Positions 1-5,660 of a stretch of DNA of 6,943 nucleotides are shown here, piece by piece. A model generated the notes under the pieces. That model did no database searches. It was not told where the DNA came from and was given only the letters and a program-made list of their open reading frames with translations. The position numbers and the translations under genes are program-made. The stretch's first letter is position 1, and each line of letters starts with the position of its first letter. The stretch is from Nitrospirota bacterium (lineage in GTDB: Bacteria > Nitrospirota > Nitrospiria > Nitrospirales > UBA8639). The stretch is from assembly GCA_029879555.1 (NCBI GenBank), contig JAOUQB010000124.1, forward strand, positions 1 through 6,943. The letters run 5' to 3'.

Positions 1-1073
1 TTATTGATGCCAGTGGCCGATCCTCCATCTTGGCCAAGCAACAAAACTTGCGGATTCCAGAAGCTGACCATACCCTAGCCGCTGTATGGGGACGTTTTAA
101 GAATGTGACCAACCTGGATACCCTTGGCCCCGAGAAGTTTCAACAACGGGTACACGGCACGAGTCGTCAAACCTCAACCACTCATTTTTGTTACCCAGGG
201 TATTGGATTTGGTTTATCCCGATCAGCCAGGATATCGTGAGCGTAGGGGTCGTGATGGAGAGAACGTCCGCCTGGAAGAAAACGCTTCGCAAAGCGGATG
301 GGTTTTTAGATTTTCTCAAACAACACCATGCGGCATGGTCGCTGCTCAGGGAATCCTCCCTATTGGATATCGGAAGTTTCCAGCATTTAACGTATGGTAC
401 CAAACAATTTTTCAGCCAGCATCGCTGGGGACTCACCGGTGAATCGGCTGCCTTCACGGACCCGTTTTACAGCCCTGGGTCAGACTTTATTGCGTTAGAA
501 AATGACCTCTTGACGAATTTGATCCGCCGGGATGAAGAAGAAGGTGCCTCCGCAGAGCATTTCAAAAATCTTGTTGATCGCTCAAACGCCTATATGCATT
601 TTCGCTATGAGGCCAGTATGCGTTTGTACCGCAATCTTTACTCCCTCTTTGGAAGTTATGAGCTCCTCAAATTAAAATGGCAGTTGGATTTCCCATCGTA
701 TTATCACATATGGCTCTCAGAGTTTATGCAAGATCTCCATCTCAACGAAGAGTTCCTCATTGAGAAGGTACGGGAGCAACAACCGGTGTTGAATGCCCTC
801 GCGAACTTTTCTCACCTCTTTAAGAAAGTTGAGCAACATCTGCATGACACCAAGTCATTTTATCGGGGAAACCTCGGAAATTTTACCAATGCGGTGGAAG
901 GCGTCGAATGGTTGGAAGAAGTGGGACAACCTCAAACACCTCGTCAATTCTTTTCCCGCCTCCATGAGATTTTCAATAGTTGCCAGGAACAAGCCAATCA
1001 ACTCCTTGGCACTTCTGAAACGGTCAAACCTCTTCCTCTCGCACACTTTCTCACACTACGATCCTCAGCCTGA
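1..1073 (+). CDS. Flavin-dependent halogenase-like FAD oxidoreductase (C-terminal part, 5' end outside window)
   Basis: The reading frame is open from base 3 and gives 356 residues before TGA at 1071-1073. It starts with IDASGRSS, a typical FAD-fold segment, so the protein enters from the left and the TTG at 30 is internal. Residues 68-73 (bases 204-221) read WIWFIP, matching the WxWxIP signature of flavin-dependent halogenases. Residues 146-161 hold GESAAFTDPFYSPGSD, the second FAD-contacting segment (the family's G-D/E-A-x-x-F-x-DP-x-x-S-x-G pattern). The remaining ~190 residues are mostly helical-looking and rich in aromatics. Family enzymes use FADH2 and O2 to make hypohalous acid, which a lysine guides to an aromatic ring. 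That lysine would be in the missing N-terminal half, so activity cannot be judged. Halogenase-type genes occur in xanthomonadin and flexirubin clusters, so ring halogenation of the pigment is a reasonable inference. A non-halogenating monooxygenase or dehydrogenase is the alternative. Confidence 0.8.
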   Translation, partial: IDASGRSSILAKQQNLRIPEADHTLAAVWGRFKNVTNLDTLGPEKFQQRVHGTSRQTSTTHFCYPGYWIWFIPISQDIVSVGVVMERTSAWKKTLRKADGFLDFLKQHHAAWSLLRESSLLDIGSFQHLTYGTKQFFSQHRWGLTGESAAFTDPFYSPGSDFIALENDLLTNLIRRDEEEGASAEHFKNLVDRSNAYMHFRYEASMRLYRNLYSLFGSYELLKLKWQLDFPSYYHIWLSEFMQDLHLNEEFLIEKVREQQPVLNALANFSHLFKKVEQHLHDTKSFYRGNLGNFTNAVEGVEWLEEVGQPQTPRQFFSRLHEIFNSCQEQANQLLGTSETVKPLPLAHFLTLRSSA

Positions 1074-1082
1074 GCATTGCGA

Positions 1083-2279
1083 ATGAACCCCCTTTACTTC
1101 GGGCATGCCACGTTAGTCTCGTCGATTGGGCGTGGGAGACAGGCTCATTTGTCCGCTTTACAGGAACGACAATCCGGTCTAAAGCCCTGCGATTTCGAAG
1201 GAAAATCGCTTCCCACCTATATGGGAAGGGTAAAGGGACTTGAAGAGGTTTCTCTGAAATCCACCCTGAGCAAGTTCACCTGCCGCAATAACCAACTCGC
1301 ATTATTAGGCCTTCAACAAGATGGGTTTGACCAGCAGATTATTGAAGCTCGCCAACAGTACGGTGCACAGAGAATCGGCGTCCTTATTGGCACCAGCACT
1401 GCTGGAATCCTGGAAACAGAACATGCCTATCAACAAACCGATCCCGTCACGGGGAGGCTTCCTGCGGACTTCATCCCTCGAGGTCAGTTTACTCAAGATT
1501 CATTTTCTGTCGCCCATTTTGTTCGTGAATACCTAGAACTCACTGGTCCAGCTGTCGTGGTTTCCACTGCCTGCTCTTCTAGCGCCAAAGTTTTCGCCAC
1601 CGCATCACGATATATCCAAGCCGGTCTTTGTGAAGCCGTGGTCGTTGGTGGAGTGGATAGCCTCTGCCTAACCACGCTATACGGATTTGCGGCCTTACAA
1701 CTCACTTCCCCAGGCCCCTGTCGGCCCTGTGACGCCACCCGCGATGGCTTGACGTTGGGTGAAGCCGCTGCCTTTGTTTTGTTGGAGAAAGTCCCTCGGA
1801 AAGGCACTCAACAGACCACCGCACTCCTGGGGTATGGAGAAAGTAGCGATGCGTACCATATGTCCCATCCTCATCCCACTGGGCAAGGAGCCTTGCTGTC
1901 CATGCAAGCCTCGTTGGAGAGCAGCCACCTCTCCACCTCTGATATCGATTTTATTCACTTGCATGGAACAGCCACGATCGCCAATGACCAAACGGAAGAC
2001 CGCGCCGTGGCCACCATGTTTCAGGCTCACACGCCCTGTAGTTCAACAAAAGGTTGGACAGGACATACCCTGGGTGCCGCTGGCGCAGTGGAAGTGGTGT
2101 TAGGAGATCTCTGTCTGCAACAAGGACTTCTTCCCGGTTGTCTCAACACCACAAACGTCGATCCTAGCTTCTCCAGTCAGATCTTGCTCGAAAACCAGGA
2201 ACGGCCCATTCGGTACATCATGAGTAATTTTTTTGGATTTGGTGGCAATAATTGCACCCTAATTTTAGGAAAAGCCTGA
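1083..2279 (+). CDS. Beta-ketoacyl-ACP synthase (KAS II type, ApeO/ApeR-like)
   Basis: This 398-residue protein has the full thiolase-fold ketosynthase layout and the usual length. The nucleophile is C164 in TACSSS, the two catalytic histidines are H294 in HLHGTAT and H328 in GWTGH, K323 lies just before the second histidine, and the C-terminal glycine loop NFFGFGGNN is present. It should therefore catalyse decarboxylative condensation of malonyl-ACP with a growing acyl chain. I chose ATG at 1083, 9 bases after the halogenase stop. TTG at 1077 is in frame and would add two residues; neither has a clear Shine-Dalgarno sequence, so translation may depend on coupling. The next gene is a catalytically degenerate ketosynthase, which matches the KS:CLF pairs of aryl-polyene systems (ApeO:ApeC). 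FabF of ordinary fatty acid synthesis is less likely given the context and a divergent N-terminus (KPCDFEGKSLPTYMG). Confidence 0.92.
   Translation: MNPLYFGHATLVSSIGRGRQAHLSALQERQSGLKPCDFEGKSLPTYMGRVKGLEEVSLKSTLSKFTCRNNQLALLGLQQDGFDQQIIEARQQYGAQRIGVLIGTSTAGILETEHAYQQTDPVTGRLPADFIPRGQFTQDSFSVAHFVREYLELTGPAVVVSTACSSSAKVFATASRYIQAGLCEAVVVGGVDSLCLTTLYGFAALQLTSPGPCRPCDATRDGLTLGEAAAFVLLEKVPRKGTQQTTALLGYGESSDAYHMSHPHPTGQGALLSMQASLESSHLSTSDIDFIHLHGTATIANDQTEDRAVATMFQAHTPCSSTKGWTGHTLGAAGAVEVVLGDLCLQQGLLPGCLNTTNVDPSFSSQILLENQERPIRYIMSNFFGFGGNNCTLILGKA
2267..2270 (+). promoter_or_regulatory. Ribosome binding site of the chain-length-factor gene
   Basis: AGGA lies 8 bases before ATG at 2279, inside the last codons of the ketosynthase gene. 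It selects ATG 2279 over upstream in-frame codons such as the TTT/AAA-rich extension that would begin near 2252. The start overlaps the preceding stop as TGATG, so termination and re-initiation are coupled. Confidence 0.6.
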
Positions 2280-3097
2280 TGAAGATTGCTGTCCATGGCA
2301 TCGGAGTACTGGGACCCGGCATAGAAAGTTGGGACTCGTGCCGGAATGTGCTCAAGGAGCAATGCCCCTATGATAGCTCCGTGCCCCCCAATCCCATGCC
2401 CTCAATACTACCCGCCAATGAACGCCGTCGGAGTAGCGAAATTGTTCTTTTGTCCTTAGGCGTTGCGCAAGAAGCTGTACACCATAGCCAACTTTCTCCC
2501 AAAGACATGGCCGCAGTCTTTGCCTCGTCCGGTGGGGAAGTAGGCATTCTCCATAAAATTTGTCAGTCGCTCGCGTCTTCCGTGCCAATTATTTCCCCAA
2601 CCTTATTTCACCAATCCGTTCACAATGCCGCTGCCGGCTACTGGAGTATTGCCTCTCACTCACAGCGTCCTTCCACAAGCCTGGCATGTTATGATTCATC
2701 GTTTGGAGGAGGGTTGATTGAAGCCGCCACATTATTAACGACAGGCCAGGAAAAACTTGTGTTATTCGCCGCATATGATATCCCTGCGCCCTTTCCACTC
2801 AATGAAACACGGCCTCTGATCGCTCCGTTTGGTATGGCCTTTGTCCTTGGCACACATCCTTTACCGATAAGTATTGCTCTGTTAGATATTACTCTTCTCC
2901 AAAAAACCAAAACCCAAACATCCGCAACCATGTCTGACGCCTCGTTAGAGGCCTTACGGTTAGGCAATCCAGCTGCCCGAGGCCTACCCTTGCTTCAGAC
3001 CATCTCCACAAACTTGCCAAGTTCTGTGTATCTGGACTTTTTGGATAATCTCCAACTTCGGATTGATCACCAACCATGCCAACCCTGTCCAAGCTAG
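2279..3097 (+). CDS. Short beta-ketoacyl synthase-like protein (chain-length factor, ApeC-like)
   Basis: The protein has 272 residues, about two thirds of a ketosynthase. It begins with the ketosynthase-like MKIAVHGIGVLGPG. Residues 106-125 carry the hallmark SPTLFHQSVHNAAAGYWSIA, followed by PSTSLACYDSSFGGGLIEA, characteristic of the 'beta-ketoacyl synthase, N-terminal-like' family found in aryl-polyene and flexirubin clusters. Counting from the following helix, the position of the ketosynthase nucleophile falls on D139 of YDSSF; C137 is two residues away. No HGT or GHT histidine motif follows and the C-terminal thiolase half is missing, so it is unlikely to condense on its own. In the family the equivalent protein (ApeC) pairs with the active ketosynthase and sets chain length. 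Its start overlaps the ketosynthase stop by one base, fitting equimolar production. The last ~70 residues are divergent and Thr/Ser/Leu-rich. Confidence 0.85.
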   Translation: MKIAVHGIGVLGPGIESWDSCRNVLKEQCPYDSSVPPNPMPSILPANERRRSSEIVLLSLGVAQEAVHHSQLSPKDMAAVFASSGGEVGILHKICQSLASSVPIISPTLFHQSVHNAAAGYWSIASHSQRPSTSLACYDSSFGGGLIEAATLLTTGQEKLVLFAAYDIPAPFPLNETRPLIAPFGMAFVLGTHPLPISIALLDITLLQKTKTQTSATMSDASLEALRLGNPAARGLPLLQTISTNLPSSVYLDFLDNLQLRIDHQPCQPCPS

Positions 3098-3525
3098 AAC
3101 TATCAAAATATCTCCCGCATGGCGACACGATGTGCCTCTTGTCCTCAGTGACACATTGGGACAGCTCCTCTATCAATTGTCGGACTTCTACCCACCGCCA
3201 CCAGGACAACCCTTTACAACAACATGGAGTTTTAGGAATACTTTGTGGACTAGAATACGCAGCCCAAGCCATGGGAGTCCATGTGGGGCTCACCCAAAAC
3301 ATTTCCGAGCACAATGCGTCAGTGGGTTATCTTGGCGCCATTCGGGATATCCAGGTTAATCAACCAACCTTTCAGCAAATCGCGGAAGACCTCACCATAG
3401 AAGCCCATCTATTGCTGGAACAACACATGAGCTTCATCTATGCCTTTTCAATAAAGGCACGTGAGGAGATCCTTCTTCAAGGACGCGCATCCATCTTTAT
3501 TCAAGGCCCAGAGGCCATGACATGA
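3076..3525 (+). CDS. 3-hydroxyacyl-ACP dehydratase, small hotdog type (ApeP-like)
   Basis: This 149-residue protein fits a single hotdog domain. Conserved elements are LPHGDTMCLL at 13-22 with candidate catalytic H15, the central LCGLEYAAQAMGVH at 56-69 with candidate catalytic E60, and a VGYLGAIRDI strand near 83-92. This His/Glu arrangement is that of the FabZ/FabA-like dehydratases seen in aryl-polyene clusters rather than of a thioesterase. It would dehydrate 3-hydroxyacyl-ACP to the trans-2-enoyl form; with no enoyl reductase in the window, double bonds would accumulate into a conjugated chain. The start at 3076 lies within the end of the chain-length-factor gene (22-base overlap), with only a weak GGA 13 bases upstream, so coupling is likely. 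In characterised systems two dehydratases (ApeI:ApeP) act as a heterodimer; only one is seen here. Confidence 0.87.
   Translation: MPTLSKLELSKYLPHGDTMCLLSSVTHWDSSSINCRTSTHRHQDNPLQQHGVLGILCGLEYAAQAMGVHVGLTQNISEHNASVGYLGAIRDIQVNQPTFQQIAEDLTIEAHLLLEQHMSFIYAFSIKAREEILLQGRASIFIQGPEAMT
3511..3514 (+). promoter_or_regulatory. Ribosome binding site of the ketoreductase gene
   Basis: GAGG lies 7 bases before ATG 3522, inside the dehydratase gene. The ketoreductase start and dehydratase stop share the ATGA overlap at 3522-3525, a standard coupling arrangement. Confidence 0.5.
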
Positions 3526-4241
3526 AACGGGCCCTCGTCACGGGCGGCAATAGTGCCATCGGCACTGCCATTTGCCGGGAACTGTCTTCCATGGGGCTTC
3601 ACATCATTGTTCATGGTCATCAACACCAAGAAGCCATACATGAAGTGACAAGACTTCTGAAAGAGTCGGGCGGATCAGCTGAAGCCATCTGTTGCGATCT
3701 CACGGATCCTGAAACGACAGAACGCTCAATGAACCAGCTCCTCGAAAACGGCCCGATTCAAGTGATTGTCCATAATGCAGGAATCTTTGCTGATGCCCCT
3801 ATGGCTGGCATGACGGCCCAACAATGGCATCAGGTCATCGACGTCTCACTGCATGGATTTTTTCATGTGACGCAACCTCTGTTGCTCCCCATGATCCGGA
3901 CCCGCTGGGGACGCATCATTCCCATTTCCTCTTTGTCTGGAACAATTGGGCACCGAGGACAAACGAATTATTCTGCGGCCAAATCCGGTCTTCATGGCGC
4001 CGCCCGGTCCCTAGCAACGGAAGTCGCCTCTCGGGGGATCACCGTAAATGTTGTGGCACCCGGACTGATCCAGTCCCCTTCCACGGAGCACGCATTTACC
4101 CCAGAACAAATTGAGCGTATGGTACCGATGAAACGTGCGGGGCAGCCTGAAGACGTGGCCTCGATTGTGGGATTTTTGGCATCCGAGAAAGCCAGTTACC
4201 TTTCCGGCCAAATTATTGGCGTGAATGGAGCGATGGCGTAA
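3522..4241 (+). CDS. fabG: 3-oxoacyl-ACP reductase, FabG-type SDR (ApeQ-like)
   Basis: This is a 239-residue classical short-chain dehydrogenase of normal FabG length. The cofactor loop is TGGNSAIG at 7-14, the NAG motif is at 85-87, and the catalytic residues are S137, Y150 and K154 in SSLSG...NYSAAK. PGLI follows near 188, and the C-terminus is LSGQIIGVNGAMA, as in FabG proteins. It would reduce the beta-keto group of each elongation product with NADPH. One departure from the textbook family: the segment VIDVSLHGFF at 105-114 has Ser109 where the fourth member of the SDR tetrad is usually Asn (VNLxGxF). My recollection is that some aryl-polyene reductases share this, but I cannot verify it. 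The gene overlaps the dehydratase by 4 bases and the glycosyltransferase by 1. Position between dehydratase and glycosyltransferase argues for a dedicated pigment role, not the housekeeping FabG. Confidence 0.92.
   Translation: MKRALVTGGNSAIGTAICRELSSMGLHIIVHGHQHQEAIHEVTRLLKESGGSAEAICCDLTDPETTERSMNQLLENGPIQVIVHNAGIFADAPMAGMTAQQWHQVIDVSLHGFFHVTQPLLLPMIRTRWGRIIPISSLSGTIGHRGQTNYSAAKSGLHGAARSLATEVASRGITVNVVAPGLIQSPSTEHAFTPEQIERMVPMKRAGQPEDVASIVGFLASEKASYLSGQIIGVNGAMA
4227..4230 (+). promoter_or_regulatory. Ribosome binding site of the glycosyltransferase gene
   Basis: GGAG lies 10 bases before ATG 4241, within the end of the ketoreductase gene. The start and preceding stop overlap as TAATG. Confidence 0.45.
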
Positions 4242-5041
4242 TGGAACACGAACGTTCAACACAGTATGCGGTCGTGATTCCAGCCTATAATGAAGAAGCG
4301 ACAATCGTTGGTGTCGTCCGGGGAGCTCTCCAACATATAGAACAGGTCATCGTCGTGGATGACGGATCAACCGACCAGACGGCTCTACTCTTACAAAATT
4401 TGCCAGTGACTGTTGTGCAAAACAATACCAATTGTGGAAAAGGGGCAAGTCTTTGGAAAGGTTTTCACTATGCCAAGGAACATGGTGTAACTGCTGTCGT
4501 GTCTCTAGATGGAGATGGTCAACATTCCCCAGCCGATATTCCTCGACTCATTGACCAGGCGGAATTCAATCCCCATCGCATTATCATCGGCGCACGCCGG
4601 AGACCTTGGACACGCCACACCTGGCACCGGATTATAGCCAATCGGATCGCAGATTTTTGGGTTTCGTGGGCAGCTGGTCATCCGATTGCTGATAGCCAAT
4701 CGGGGTTTCGGATCTATCCCCTGTCATTAATCACTCAACTCACAATTCCAACAGGGCCAGAACGAAGTTTTGTCTTTGAAAGTGAGATTTTAGTGGAGGG
4801 AGCCAGACGTGGCTTTTGGAGCCTTCCAGTCGCCATCGAATCTGATCCCCGGCAAGCACCCAGGCCCAGTTATTTTCGGCCGGTCGTGGATATTGCACGC
4901 ATCACGCTTATGATTGGCGGGAAATTATTGTCGGAAGGGTTAGCCCCTCGAAATCTGTACCATTCTTTATTTGGTCAGCCCCTTGCCCATCAAAGATCCA
5001 AGCTTCAAGACGTGTCCTCATCCCACCCTTCTCACCAATAA
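4241..5041 (+). CDS. Glycosyltransferase family 2 (GT-A fold, DPM1/DPG-synthase-like)
   Basis: This 266-residue protein starts with the GT2 nucleotide-binding strand VVIPAYNEEATI (11-22), followed by VVDDGSTD (38-45), the NCGKGASLWKG helix (64-74) and the metal-binding DGDGQH (90-95; D90 and D92 form the DxD). QSGFRIYP near 153-160 and the ERSFVFESEILVEGARRG segment match the acceptor side of the polyprenyl-phosphate sugar transferase group. I see no clear C-terminal membrane helices; the protein ends in a polar, Ser/His-rich tail. It should transfer a sugar from a nucleotide sugar to a lipid or polyene acceptor at the cytoplasmic membrane face. Family 2 glycosyltransferases are standard members of aryl-polyene clusters, where they are thought to help attach the pigment to its membrane anchor. 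It is the last gene of the rightward operon. Donor and acceptor cannot be read from sequence. Confidence 0.88.
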   Translation: MEHERSTQYAVVIPAYNEEATIVGVVRGALQHIEQVIVVDDGSTDQTALLLQNLPVTVVQNNTNCGKGASLWKGFHYAKEHGVTAVVSLDGDGQHSPADIPRLIDQAEFNPHRIIIGARRRPWTRHTWHRIIANRIADFWVSWAAGHPIADSQSGFRIYPLSLITQLTIPTGPERSFVFESEILVEGARRGFWSLPVAIESDPRQAPRPSYFRPVVDIARITLMIGGKLLSEGLAPRNLYHSLFGQPLAHQRSKLQDVSSSHPSHQ

Positions 5042-5077
5042 AAAAACCGCTCACTGGCTTTTCAACCAATGAGCGGT
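5040..5077 (-). terminator. Rho-independent terminator between convergent units (strong for - strand)
   Basis: Inverted repeat 5046-5057 (ACCGCTCACTGG) pairs with 5066-5077 (CCAATGAGCGGT) around an 8-base loop: 11 of 12 positions pair, with one C/A mismatch at 5054/5069. A run of seven A (5040-5046) on the + strand becomes a T-tract directly after the stem on the - strand, so it is a textbook terminator for the leftward lipoprotein transcript. On the + strand the stem is followed by CTTATCT only, so it would act more weakly on the glycosyltransferase operon, although that operon stops just 5 bases before the stem. Confidence 0.9.
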
Positions 5078-5097
5078 CTTATCTCGGGTAGGACTCT

Positions 5098-5511
5098 TTA
5101 CAACATATTCACTTTCATTCGAATATTACTATCCAAAGTTTGGATCCATTTATTGTAACTCGGGTGAATCGTCCCCTTCTCCGGATCATACTGCAAATCG
5201 GCCGAATCTTTACGAGTAATACTGTAACCTTTTGTCGTGTAGTTAATATCCACCTGGGCCATATGCGTCCGGGTATGTAAGGTGGCCACAATATGGCCAG
5301 GTTTGACAATCTGCATATTCCATGGAGGATTTGTATTCCCCGATGCACTCACAATCGCTCGGGAAACATCTTCCAATGTGGGCTCTTTACCGGATACCGT
5401 ATTAATATTAGCATTTTCAACATTAAAGACAGGCGGCCTTGTTCGACACCCCACAAACACTACCAGCACCATCGTCAAAAAAATCAATTGAGTAAAGGCA
5501 CGTTGTTTCAT
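5098..5511 (-). CDS. Small putative lipoprotein of unknown function
   Basis: The product has 137 residues. It opens with MKQR and a hydrophobic stretch (FTQLIFLTMVLVVFVG, about 6-21) ending at C22, a signal peptide II pattern, so it is probably lipidated at C22 and exported. The lipobox VFVGC has Phe where Leu is usual at -3, a mild deviation. The mature ~115-residue domain holds PTLEDVSRAIVSA, then alternating strands (HIVATLHTRTHMAQVDINYTTKGYSITRKDSADLQY), and closes with IHPSYNKWIQTLDSNI. I recall small uncharacterised Gram-negative lipoproteins with a similar IHxxYNxWV ending but cannot name a family, and it does not look like the DUF3261 (ApeN) lipoprotein of aryl-polyene clusters. It lies between the chorismatase and the terminator, so it is probably the last gene of the leftward unit. 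A role in envelope handling of the pigment is possible but unsupported by any motif. Confidence 0.82.
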   Translation of the reverse strand: MKQRAFTQLIFLTMVLVVFVGCRTRPPVFNVENANINTVSGKEPTLEDVSRAIVSASGNTNPPWNMQIVKPGHIVATLHTRTHMAQVDINYTTKGYSITRKDSADLQYDPEKGTIHPSYNKWIQTLDSNIRMKVNML

Positions 5512-5660
5512 CGGAAAATCCTCCTTATGGTAAATTCGTCAGCTTGATGAACAATGGTCCACGTATTTGCCTTCCATTTTCATTCACTGAACTCACGGTA
5601 TGAGAAACGCTGTGGCGTTGACCGAGGAAGCAGTATGTTAAATAATTTGAATAGAGAATG
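5512..5660. other. 149-base intergenic gap between chorismatase and lipoprotein
   Basis: Apart from the lipoprotein ribosome binding site, this AT-richer stretch shows no convincing terminator after the chorismatase stop and no clear -35/-10 pair on the - strand. AT-rich sequence near 5636-5655 could host a promoter, but I cannot support one. Its length leaves room for separate regulation of the lipoprotein. Confidence 0.4.
5519..5526 (-). promoter_or_regulatory. Strong ribosome binding site of the lipoprotein gene
   Basis: On the - strand AAGGAGGA lies 7 bases before the ATG whose first base is 5511. It is the best Shine-Dalgarno match in the window and fixes the lipoprotein start. It contrasts with the weak sites of the rightward operon and suggests independent, efficient translation. 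Confidence 0.85.

Noticed and set aside
30..1073. Halogenase-like gene starting at TTG 30
   Set aside because: The frame is open upstream to base 3 and encodes IDASGRSS, a conserved FAD-fold segment, so TTG 30 is an internal leucine codon.
2252..2278. Upstream start of the chain-length-factor gene giving MHPNFRKSL before MKIAVHG
   Set aside because: The ketosynthase-type N-terminus begins at MKIAVHG, and AGGA sits 8 bases before ATG 2279; the extension would overlap the end of the ketosynthase and lacks family similarity.
2687..2697. C137 of the chain-length-factor protein as an active-site nucleophile
   Set aside because: It is two residues off when aligned through the following helix, and the partner histidines and C-terminal half are absent.
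2889..3314. 141-residue open frame on the - strand
   Set aside because: It is antisense to the chain-length-factor and dehydratase genes, whose motifs are intact; its Trp/Cys-rich composition is typical of a shadow frame.
5606..5619. Small hairpin AACGC-TGTG-GCGTT as a terminator after the chorismatase
   Set aside because: It has only 5 base pairs and no T-tract on either strand.
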